Virus record (IMG/VR): IMGVR_UViG_3300042507_003696
Location: 1-28,182 of that record
DNA length: 28,182 nucleotides
Origin: a virus
Strand: one strand, 5' to 3'
A program made the translations under genes and the position numbers. This document shows positions 21,931 to 28,182 of this stretch, one piece after another (the first letter of the stretch is position 1; every line of letters starts with the position of its first letter). The notes under the pieces were generated by a model. The model ran no database searches. It had not been told where the DNA came from and saw nothing but the letters and a program-made list of their open reading frames with translations.

Positions 21931-22896
21931 GTGCCCGTTCGTCTCGTTTGGCGCACCGACGTTCACATGGCTGACCGTGGCCCCGAGAGCCGCAAGGACG
22001 ATTGGGCCTCCACCGTCCTCGACAAGTTGGGGCAGGTGCGGGCCGTGGCCGAGAAGGTGCGGGCCGTGGCCGTGCTCGACGGGGGTGACTTCTTTCATGT
22101 GAAGTCTCCGAGCCGGAACTCCCATGAACTCGTGCGGCAGGTGGCAGAGCACCACGCGGACTACCCGTGCCCTGTCTACTGCACGCCGGGGAACCACGAC
22201 TGCACCTACGGGGACTACGCCTTCCTGCCGCAGCAGCCTTTGGGGGTCTTGTACTCGACGGGCGTGTTCAAGCGCCTCTATGACGAGCACGAGGCCGTCT
22301 TTGAGCAAGACGGTGTGAAGGTACGGGTGGTCGGTGTCCCCTACCACGGCACCAAGTACGACCTCGACAGGTTCCGCCGTATCAAGAAGGGCGACGAGCA
22401 CCACCTTGTGTGCGTGGCGCACGTTCTCGCTTCCGAGAAGGGCGGCACCATGTTTGAGGGCGAGGACATCGTGCGCTACTTCGACCTCCTCGACACCGCA
22501 CCTGACCTGTTCCTGTTCGGGCATTGGCACAAAGACCAAGGCGTGACGACGCTCGGGGACAAGACGTTCGTGAACATTGGCTCCCTCACCCGTGGCTCGC
22601 TCTCGCAGGACGAGGTGGAGCGTCAGCCCGCGTGCGCGGTGCTCTCGTTCATGCCCGAGGGGCGAGACATTCGGGTGGTGCGCTTGAAGGTCAAGCCCGC
22701 CGACGAGGTGTTCGACGTGGAGCGCCGTCAGCGTGTGGAGACACGGCGCATGGAAATGGACGCCTTCGTGAGCACGCTGCGCGACACCTTCACCCAAGAA
22801 GTGTCGGGTGACGTGGCGGGGGTTCTCGCAGGCATGGCCGACGTTCCCGAGCAAGTGCGTGAGCGTGCGCTCGCCTACCTTGAACGGGTAGGCTGA
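21931..22896 (+). CDS. sbcD: SbcD/Mre11-type nuclease
   Basis: A 321-aa calcineurin-like phosphoesterase, the nuclease partner of SbcC/Rad50. All motifs are visible: DVH (10-12), GGDFFH with D53, GNHD (87-90), VAHVL, and GHWH with following K. The C-terminal part (PADEVFDVERRQRVETRRME) is helical and probably the ATPase-binding region. SbcCD cleaves hairpins and protein-blocked DNA ends; T4 gp47/46 is the phage counterpart and processes ends for recombination-dependent replication. It directly follows the N-terminal half of the split ATPase, as sbcD usually neighbours sbcC. The GTG start has GGAGG 5 nt upstream within a hairpin. Confidence 0.93.
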   Translation: MPVRLVWRTDVHMADRGPESRKDDWASTVLDKLGQVRAVAEKVRAVAVLDGGDFFHVKSPSRNSHELVRQVAEHHADYPCPVYCTPGNHDCTYGDYAFLPQQPLGVLYSTGVFKRLYDEHEAVFEQDGVKVRVVGVPYHGTKYDLDRFRRIKKGDEHHLVCVAHVLASEKGGTMFEGEDIVRYFDLLDTAPDLFLFGHWHKDQGVTTLGDKTFVNIGSLTRGSLSQDEVERQPACAVLSFMPEGRDIRVVRLKVKPADEVFDVERRQRVETRRMEMDAFVSTLRDTFTQEVSGDVAGVLAGMADVPEQVRERALAYLERVG

Positions 22897-22899
22897 CCC

Positions 22900-23814
22900 A
22901 TGCACGCCACGCTCTACCAAGCCTCCTGCTTTGATACCCTTGCCGCCGTGCAAGCCGAAGGCGGTGCTGACCTTGTGTTCACCTCTCCCCCGTATTGCGA
23001 TGCTCGCACTTATGGGAACGCTGTGTCGTGGTCTATGGAGGACTACGCCCGCCTTGGCGATGCTATCTTCGCGGCGTTGAAACCGGGTGGGCATTGTCTG
23101 TTCAACGTAGACGCGCCTATTCGGGAATGGAGGCCGGGGTTTGGCACGGAGCGCGGGTTTCACCCTTGGAAAATCATGCTCGATTGGGCCGAGCGTGTGG
23201 GGTTCCGCGTTCCCGACCGCTTGGCCTTTGCTCGCTTCGGTTCTCCCGGTGCATACGCAGGCCGCTTTCGGAATGATTGGGAGCCTTTGTTTTGGTTCCA
23301 ACGTCCCGGTGGCGACGGGTTCTTCGACAAGCATTCCATTGCCGCCGAATCAAAGCATGAATATGGGCGCAAGGTCGTCACTTCCCGCAAGAATGACGGA
23401 ACTTTGTATGTTCGTGCCGCGACGGGTTGGGCAGCGGAGAACAACAAGGTTCAACGTGGAACCTTATGGGACTACGGCCCGATAGGAGGCGGGGCCGCTA
23501 CGGAGAAAACTCTCTATGAGTTGAACCACCCGGCTTCATTCCCCTACGCCCTCGCTATCGACGTTGTGCGCTGCTTCGCCCCGGTTGGGGGCTTGGTCGT
23601 AGACCCGTTTCTCGGGAGCGGAACCTCTGCCTACGCGGCTTTCAGTCACGGGTGTCGGTTCATTGGGGGGGACTTGTACCACCACGAGGACGGTACGCCT
23701 TGGGTCGTCAAGGTGCGTGACATGCTCGCCAATGCCTTTGACCCCGGTGCCCTCGCCCTCTTTGGCGACAATCCCGTTCCGGTGGTTGAAGTTCGAGGCC
23801 CGTCTAACGGGTAA
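22900..23814 (+). CDS. DNA methyltransferase, amino (N4-cytosine or N6-adenine), beta-type order
   Basis: A 304-aa DNA methyltransferase. The catalytic motif TSPPY (motif IV) is near residue 28, and the S-adenosylmethionine-binding motif DPFLGSGT (motif I) is near the C-terminus; this order defines the beta class. SPPY is common in N4-cytosine enzymes, but the base cannot be settled by eye. The middle (RNDWEPLFWFQRPGG) is variable and probably part of target recognition. No restriction partner is adjacent, so it likely protects phage DNA. Codon use includes more A/T-ending codons than its neighbours (for example near 23330-23460), which suggests later arrival. It sits 3 nt after sbcD and lies between the two halves of the split ATPase. 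Confidence 0.88.
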   Translation: MHATLYQASCFDTLAAVQAEGGADLVFTSPPYCDARTYGNAVSWSMEDYARLGDAIFAALKPGGHCLFNVDAPIREWRPGFGTERGFHPWKIMLDWAERVGFRVPDRLAFARFGSPGAYAGRFRNDWEPLFWFQRPGGDGFFDKHSIAAESKHEYGRKVVTSRKNDGTLYVRAATGWAAENNKVQRGTLWDYGPIGGGAATEKTLYELNHPASFPYALAIDVVRCFAPVGGLVVDPFLGSGTSAYAAFSHGCRFIGGDLYHHEDGTPWVVKVRDMLANAFDPGALALFGDNPVPVVEVRGPSNG

Positions 23815-23840
23815 ACTGACTACTCCAAGGAAGCCTTTTC

Positions 23841-24917
23841 ATGGAACCTGTTTCTCTTTCCCCCGGCATCGGAGATAGCCGACCGACCGCCACGCTCTAC
23901 TACGGCCAAGACGTTCGGGAGACACTTCGCACGCTCCCCGAAGCGTCCGTCCACACGGTCTGTACCTCGCCCCCCTACTTCGGCCTTCGGGACTACGGCA
24001 CCGGGGACAAGCAGATTGGGTTGGAGGACAGCCCGGAGGAGTTCGTCGCGGCTCTCGTAGACGTGTTCCGCGACGTGCGCCGCGTGCTGCGCGACGACGG
24101 CACGCTTTGGCTGAACCTCGGGGACAGTTACGCCAGCAGCACTAAGGGCAGCGGGGGAACCGGAAAAAGTACGCTCGGTGCGGCGTCCGGGGGGAATGGG
24201 ATTAGCGCCGAAGGAATCGCGCGCTCGCAAGCACGGCAGAGCATGGCTCCGCGCAAAATGACGTGCGGTATTGCGGACAAAAACCTGCTCGGCATCCCGT
24301 GGCGTGTAGCGTTAGCCCTTCAAGCGGACGGGTGGTATCTGCGCCAAGACATTATTTGGGCCAAGCCGAACCCTATGCCCGAGAGCGTGACCGACCGCTG
24401 CACGAAGGCACACGAGTACGTCTTCCTGTTCGCCCACCCCGACAGCGGGGGCCGGTACTACTACGACAACGAGGCGGTGAGGGAGCCCGTAAAGGCTGGC
24501 AATACAGGGGTTCTCCGTATCCCCCAACAAGATAAGTACGCGCTTACAAGCACCAAGGTTGACCCAACACTTAGTCGAGTAGACCGATACGACACCATCA
24601 AGGGTGCCAATCGTCGCAGCGTGTGGAACGTGAATGTGGCACCTTACTCGGGTTCCCACTTCGCCACTTGGCCCCCCGAACTCGTCCGCCCGATGGTCCT
24701 CGCGGGGTGTCCGGCAGGGGGCACGGTGCTTGACCCGTTCTCCGGTTCGGGCACGACGGGCATGGTCGCACTCCAAGAAGGGCGTAACTACGTTGGGATT
24801 GACTTGAACCCCGACTACCTCCCCCTCGCCATGAACCGAGTGCAGGAACTTCCTGCCCCGTCCAACGCTTCCGACGAGGAGAGGGGGGACGCCTTCGACC
24901 TGTTCTCGGGCGGGTAG
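23841..24917 (+). CDS. Second DNA methyltransferase, amino type, beta order
   Basis: A 358-aa enzyme distinct from the preceding one. TSPPYFGLRDYG is motif IV (about residues 43-54). LWLNLGDSYAS follows, then a Gly/Ser-rich insertion (GSGGTGKST, not a real P-loop context). A conserved DIIWAKPNPMPESVTDRCTK segment and HEYVFLFA come next. Motif I, DPFSGSGTTGMVAL, is followed by YVGIDLNPDYL. This is a common phage methylase type, N4-cytosine or N6-adenine. The extreme C-terminus, DAFDLFSGG, faintly resembles clamp-binding peptides. AAGGAAG precedes the ATG. Parts near 24120-24240 and 24500-24600 are less GC-biased than neighbouring genes. Two different methylases in tandem point to protection against more than one restriction specificity. 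Confidence 0.9.
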   Translation: MEPVSLSPGIGDSRPTATLYYGQDVRETLRTLPEASVHTVCTSPPYFGLRDYGTGDKQIGLEDSPEEFVAALVDVFRDVRRVLRDDGTLWLNLGDSYASSTKGSGGTGKSTLGAASGGNGISAEGIARSQARQSMAPRKMTCGIADKNLLGIPWRVALALQADGWYLRQDIIWAKPNPMPESVTDRCTKAHEYVFLFAHPDSGGRYYYDNEAVREPVKAGNTGVLRIPQQDKYALTSTKVDPTLSRVDRYDTIKGANRRSVWNVNVAPYSGSHFATWPPELVRPMVLAGCPAGGTVLDPFSGSGTTGMVALQEGRNYVGIDLNPDYLPLAMNRVQELPAPSNASDEERGDAFDLFSGG

Positions 24918-24926
24918 GGTGCCACC

Positions 24927-25898
24927 ATGCCCGTACTGCCCCCCGCCGACAAGAAGCCGCGCCGCCCCTACACCTTGTATTGGAGCAGCCTCAAAATGTA
25001 CGAGGACTGCCCGCAGTCGTTCCTGTGGGGACGCGGGTGGGGCGACATTGACGTAGGCGGTGGGCCGGGGCGCAGCAAGCCCCTGCCCGTGAAGAAGTCG
25101 CGGCACCATGCTCTCATGGGCATGGTCATTCAGTACGCCATTGAGAAGATGTACAACGACGAACTGTGGCGTGCCCCCGCTGAACTCAACGGTCGGCTCA
25201 TGGCACTCGTGGAGGAGGAATGGGACCGGCAGGTGATGAAGCCCGACAACTACGTTGACTACGGGCTTGCGGGTGACCGAACCTCTCTGCTTGAAGTCTG
25301 CAAGAACGGCGTCATGGGCTACCTCCGCACCATGAAGGAGAACCGCCTTCTTGGTCCTTACGCGAAGGCCGAGGTGAGCCTGCTCGGGTGGGTGGACAAG
25401 TACAACCCCGTGGGGGGCCGGGCCGACTTGGTTATCCGGCGCGACGACACGGGCATCACCATCCTTGACGGCAAGAACAGCAAGACGAAGGGCGAGTACA
25501 CCGACCCCGACCAACTCCGGTGGTACGCCCTTCTGTTCTACTTGTCCTACAAGCAGCACGCGAACCGCGTCGGTTTCGTCTACTACCGCTACCCCTACGG
25601 TACGCCCATTCTCGGTGTGGACGGACAGCCCACGGGCGAAGTGGAGAGTGGGGTGGATTGGGTTCCCTTCACGGAGGCCGACCTCAAAGGCTTGGCGCAG
25701 CGCGCCGTGGACGCCCGCACGGGCATGAACCGGGAGAAGTTCGACGCGACCCCGGTGCCGTCGAAGTGCAAGTGGTGTGACTACGAAACGGTCTGCCCCG
25801 CTCGCCAAGCACAGAAGTCCGAGAACGCGGGCAAGCGGGCGAAGAAGGTGGAGGGGCTTCCCGAGGGCACCGGGGGCTTCACCGACCTCGACCTGTGA
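24927..25898 (+). CDS. PD-(D/E)XK nuclease with Fe-S cysteines (Cas4/AddB/RecB-like)
   Basis: A 323-aa exonuclease-like protein. Active-site residues are D167 (GGRADLVI), D181 and K183 (TILDGKNSK), with Q196 in the following helix (DPDQLRWYALLFYL), and a His near 60-61. Four Cys match the Fe-S cluster arrangement of Cas4 and AddB: C28 (YEDCPQSF) and C281, C284, C290 (CKWCDYETVC). Such enzymes resect DNA ends, usually making 3' tails for recombinase loading. With SbcCD and RecA in the same operon this gives an end-processing set. The start is 9 nt after the methylase stop, with GGTAGGGT as ribosome site. There is no helicase domain; RecD2 elsewhere could supply unwinding, which is inference. 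Confidence 0.87.
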   Translation: MPVLPPADKKPRRPYTLYWSSLKMYEDCPQSFLWGRGWGDIDVGGGPGRSKPLPVKKSRHHALMGMVIQYAIEKMYNDELWRAPAELNGRLMALVEEEWDRQVMKPDNYVDYGLAGDRTSLLEVCKNGVMGYLRTMKENRLLGPYAKAEVSLLGWVDKYNPVGGRADLVIRRDDTGITILDGKNSKTKGEYTDPDQLRWYALLFYLSYKQHANRVGFVYYRYPYGTPILGVDGQPTGEVESGVDWVPFTEADLKGLAQRAVDARTGMNREKFDATPVPSKCKWCDYETVCPARQAQKSENAGKRAKKVEGLPEGTGGFTDLDL

Positions 25899-25958
25899 GG
25901 GGTCGGGCACGAAGCCCCCACGGGTACTTGTCCCCCACTACGGGAGAACCTACACGAC

Positions 25959-26228
25959 ATGACCCTTGACGAACGGCTAAAACTCGCGGCGCAGCAGCGG
26001 GACGAACTCGCCGCTGCCGTGCAGCGCATTTCGGGGCGGTTGGAAGCCGCCAACAAGGCACTCGCACTCGTGGAGCAGGAGTGCCGGGACAAGGGGTACG
26101 ACCCCGACACCCTTGACGACACCCTGCGTGCCACGCAGGCCAAGTACGAGCAAGCCGTCACCGCTTTGGAGAAGCAAGTGGCAGAGGCCCGTGCCGCCCT
26201 TCAACCCTTCACGGAGAACCCCAAGTGA
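25959..26228 (+). CDS. Small coiled-coil protein, 89 aa
   Basis: A highly charged, almost entirely helical protein: one helix (DERLKLAAQQRDELAAAVQR), a break at ECRDKGYDPDTLDD, and a second helix (ATQAKYEQAVTALEKQVAEA). This suits an antiparallel coiled-coil hairpin. No family recognised. Its stop overlaps the GTG of the clamp gene (GTGA), so it is translationally coupled to the clamp and, through it, to the C-terminal half of the split SbcC. Because that half has only a short coil, this protein could complement it or bind it, but nothing in the sequence proves this. Confidence 0.7.
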   Translation: MTLDERLKLAAQQRDELAAAVQRISGRLEAANKALALVEQECRDKGYDPDTLDDTLRATQAKYEQAVTALEKQVAEARAALQPFTENPK

Positions 26229-27358
26229 AAATCGAGATTGCCAAGTCCGACCTTGAAAGCGCCCTCGCCGTCGTCGGCAACACCGTCAGCGGTTCCGGCT
26301 CCGACCTGTCCGCGCACTTCCTGTTCCGCGTCCAAGAGGGTGCAGCGCAGGTGCTTGCGTTCCACCACCGCACGTTCTCGCTCGCCCCGCTCACCAAGGC
26401 CCGCGTTGAGGGCGAGGACGGGGACGCCTTCACCGTGGAAGCATGGCGTCTCACCAAGTGGGTCAGCGGCATCGGTGACGTTGCCGTTCTCCTGTCCACG
26501 GACGGCAACGGCGAGGTGAAGGTGTCCGGTGGTCGCAGCACCATCCGTCTCCGCTCCCTCGACCCGTCCAAGTTCCCGTATTGGGACAAGACCCTCGCCG
26601 GGGCCACGAGCACGGGCAGCGTTCCGGCCAACCGTCTCGGTGCAGCGGTCGGCTACGCCCGCCGCTTCGTCTCGCAGGAGGACACGACCCGCCCCGAAAT
26701 CTCGCAAATCGAAGCAATGGGTGGGTGCTTGTGGTCGTCTGACCGCCGCGCCGTGTCGCTCGTGAAGGTGGACGGCTTGGAGGACATGGGGCTCCGCGTG
26801 GCGGGCAAGGACATTCCCGCCGTGTTGAAGTTCTTGACCACCAAGCCCACCGCTGACGACACCGTGGAGGTGTTGGAGGCGGATAGCGCGGTCTACTTCC
26901 GCCGCACGGACGGCGCGCATGTCGGCGTGGCCCGTCCGAACGCCGCCTTCCCCACGTTGAAGGGTGTCGAGAGCGACCCCTCCGAGGTGTGGGTGGAGTT
27001 CGCCGGGAGCGACCTCCGCGCCGCAGTCAATGTCCTGTCGGCGTCCGCGAGCAAGGACAACGAGGCCATTCTCTTGTCCGTGAAGGGCAAGCAGTTGGTG
27101 TTCTCCATGACCTCCGAGGCGGGGGGTACGGACGAGTACCCCGTTGATCTCACGGCTTCCGAGAACCTTGAAGCCTTCCCGGTGGACGGGGCGAGCGTTG
27201 GCTTCGGGCACCTGCTCGGGTTCTGCGACCACTTCTCCCTCGACAACCTGCGCTTGGAGGTCCACTTCAAGGGCAAGGGGGGCTTCTTCGCCTTCCGCAA
27301 GGGTACTTCCGGGGACGACGCGAACTCGTACTACACGGTTGTGGTGTGGCGCACCTGA
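26225..27358 (+). CDS. dnaN: DnaN-type DNA polymerase sliding clamp
   Basis: A 377-aa protein with the length and organisation of the bacterial beta clamp (three similar domains). The start MKIEIAKSDLESALAVVGNT matches the first helix of DnaN. Internal signs are STIRLRSLDPSKFPYWDKTL (compare the DnaN pattern with FP.l at the end of domain one) and RRAVSLVKVDG. A DnaN-like length is unusual in phages, which more often encode short gp45-type clamps (about 220 aa). It encircles DNA and tethers polymerase and repair enzymes. The loader subunits at 7802-9468 probably act on it. GTG start overlapping the upstream stop. The 3' end overlaps the next gene by 13 nt. Confidence 0.82.
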   Translation: MKIEIAKSDLESALAVVGNTVSGSGSDLSAHFLFRVQEGAAQVLAFHHRTFSLAPLTKARVEGEDGDAFTVEAWRLTKWVSGIGDVAVLLSTDGNGEVKVSGGRSTIRLRSLDPSKFPYWDKTLAGATSTGSVPANRLGAAVGYARRFVSQEDTTRPEISQIEAMGGCLWSSDRRAVSLVKVDGLEDMGLRVAGKDIPAVLKFLTTKPTADDTVEVLEADSAVYFRRTDGAHVGVARPNAAFPTLKGVESDPSEVWVEFAGSDLRAAVNVLSASASKDNEAILLSVKGKQLVFSMTSEAGGTDEYPVDLTASENLEAFPVDGASVGFGHLLGFCDHFSLDNLRLEVHFKGKGGFFAFRKGTSGDDANSYYTVVVWRT

Positions 27359-27996
27359 CGAACCTTTCTGACGCCGTGGCGTCCCTGCGCTCCGACCTTT
27401 CACGGGTCGAGGGTCGCAGGGACGCTGCCCGCACCCGCCTGCAACAAGCAGAGCGGGAGGTGGCACGGCTCATGGGAGAGGAACAAGTGCTCGACCGTGT
27501 GGCCGACTTGTTCCGCGTGCTCATTGACCGCGAGGTGGTGGACAATGCCAAGACGGCGGAAAGCCTTCTCACCGAAGGCTTGAAGGCTGTCTTTGACGAC
27601 ATGGACTTGTCGGTTCGCTCCGAGGTAGACGTACAGCGGGGCAAGGTGTCCGTAGACCTCTACACGGTGCAGACGCAGCCCAACGGGGTCAAGACAGAGG
27701 CCGCGAGCACGGACGCCTACGGCGGCTCCGTGTCCGTCGTGCAGTCGGTTTTGCTCCGTGTCGTCGTCACCATGCGCCGGGGAATGCGCCCGCTTCTCCT
27801 GTTGGACGAGAGCCTTGGGGCTGTGGCCGAGCAGTATGTTCCCCGTGTCGGGCAGTTCCTACGGCTTTTGTCCGAGCGGGTAGGAATGGACGTTCTTGCC
27901 GTCACTCACAACCCCGTGCTCGTGGAAGCCGCCCACAAGGCGTACCGCATTCGCAAGGACAACGGGGAAGCCACCTTCACCGAGATAAGAACATGA
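27346..27996 (+). CDS. SbcC/Rad50-type ATPase, C-terminal half (signature, Walker B, H-loop)
   Basis: A 216-aa protein equal to the second half of an SbcC/Rad50 ATPase. A short coiled coil lies at about 8-60. The ATPase lobe follows with the ABC signature as YGGSVSVVQS (125-134), Walker B LLLLDES with D154 and E155, a D-loop (SLGAV) and the H-loop VTHN (H188). No Walker A is present. It would complete the half encoded at 20655. Co-expressed N- and C-terminal halves of Rad50 are known to assemble into an active head, so a natural split is plausible. GTG start within the end of the clamp gene (13-nt overlap, different frame), so it should be translated by coupling. Its own stop overlaps the next ATG (ATGA). 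Confidence 0.88.
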   Translation: MAHLTNLSDAVASLRSDLSRVEGRRDAARTRLQQAEREVARLMGEEQVLDRVADLFRVLIDREVVDNAKTAESLLTEGLKAVFDDMDLSVRSEVDVQRGKVSVDLYTVQTQPNGVKTEAASTDAYGGSVSVVQSVLLRVVVTMRRGMRPLLLLDESLGAVAEQYVPRVGQFLRLLSERVGMDVLAVTHNPVLVEAAHKAYRIRKDNGEATFTEIRT

Positions 27997-28182
27997 AGTC
28001 CGAGGGTGCGGTTCGACAGAAGTTGAAGCAGGTGCGCTTCCGGCACGCGAAGCGCGTGTTGGAAAACTCCCTTGCAGTCGCCCCTCACAACTGCGCGCAC
28101 AATGCGTTTGTGGAAGTCCCCGGCGTGGGGGACGTTGGGTTCTGCACCCTGCCTTCTACTTCACCCGTGTTGTGTGACGCTA
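27993..28182 (+). CDS. Unknown gene, truncated by the window end
   Basis: Open from ATG 27993 (ATGA overlap with the preceding stop) to the last base, 63 codons, with no stop seen. The N-terminal 25 residues are basic and helical (KLKQVRFRHAKRVLENSLAV). Three Cys follow (HNCAHN, GFCTL, VLCD), which might bind a metal or Fe-S cluster with more residues beyond the edge. Family not recognised. The tight coupling to the SbcC C-half suggests a related role. Confidence 0.65.
   Translation, partial: MKSEGAVRQKLKQVRFRHAKRVLENSLAVAPHNCAHNAFVEVPGVGDVGFCTLPSTSPVLCDA

Noticed and set aside
21811-23334. 507-codon minus-strand frame opposite sbcD
   Set aside because: Shadow of sbcD and neighbours; no motifs.
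24126-24180. GGTGKST in the second methyltransferase as a P-loop
   Set aside because: It lies in a Gly/Ser-rich loop between methylase motifs, with no Walker B or ATPase context.
24312-25910. 532-codon minus-strand frame opposite methylase and nuclease genes
   Set aside because: Shadow of two clearly coding plus-strand genes.

Overview
The window is GC-rich, tightly packed and looks like the replication, recombination and nucleotide-metabolism part of a large tailed double-stranded DNA bacteriophage genome. Supporting signs are short gaps, GTGA/ATGA start-stop overlaps, phage-style modular proteins, a free-standing homing endonuclease, an intein, and a nearly complete set of DNA-handling genes. 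No host can be named. The TTGTCCACA form of the DnaA box is typical of high-GC hosts, and a B12-dependent ribonucleotide reductase implies a host that can supply adenosylcobalamin; both are weak pointers.

Left part (1-5785): a long modular protein on the plus strand (to 2268) has repeated Lys/Arg-Thr/Gln-Ala-Ala linkers and a DUF2958-like domain, which suggests a polyprotein. It converges on a two-gene minus-strand unit (4142 to 2271). A divergent control region with an 18-bp inverted repeat and a promoter-like sequence leads rightward into a sigma-like/winged-helix gene (4395-5345). That gene converges, across a perfect palindrome, on a small minus-strand gene with four His-Glu-Gly repeats (5785 to 5408).

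Centre (5786-6951): about 1.2 kb without a convincing gene. It holds a cluster of DnaA-box-like sites, several dyads, a switch from pyrimidine-rich to purine-rich sequence, and a 121-nt stretch with a single T. It is a candidate replication origin and/or structured RNA locus.

Right part (6952-28182): all genes are on the plus strand. They are two unknown or zinc-ribbon genes, clamp-loader delta-prime-like and delta-like subunits, a monomeric class II (B12) ribonucleotide reductase, an unknown gene, a RecD2-type helicase interrupted by a LAGLIDADG intein, an unknown gene, a coiled-coil protein that may be a recombination mediator, a candidate single-stranded DNA-binding protein, a frameshifted GIY-YIG homing endonuclease, a RuvC-like resolvase, RecA, the N-terminal half of an SbcC/Rad50 ATPase, SbcD/Mre11, two DNA methyltransferases, a Cas4/AddB-like nuclease, a small coiled-coil protein, a DnaN-type sliding clamp, the C-terminal half of the SbcC/Rad50 ATPase, and a truncated gene at the window edge.

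The most striking observation is that the SbcC/Rad50 ATPase is split into two separate genes about 5.4 kb apart. The first carries Walker A and ends in a CPVC zinc hook. The second carries the signature motif, Walker B and H-loop, and its start overlaps the end of the sliding-clamp gene. SbcD, both methyltransferases, the nuclease and the clamp lie between the two halves. Together the genes describe a phage that brings its own clamp, part of a clamp loader, recombinase, resolvase, end-processing nucleases and dNTP supply, and presumably borrows other replisome parts from the host or from elsewhere in its genome.
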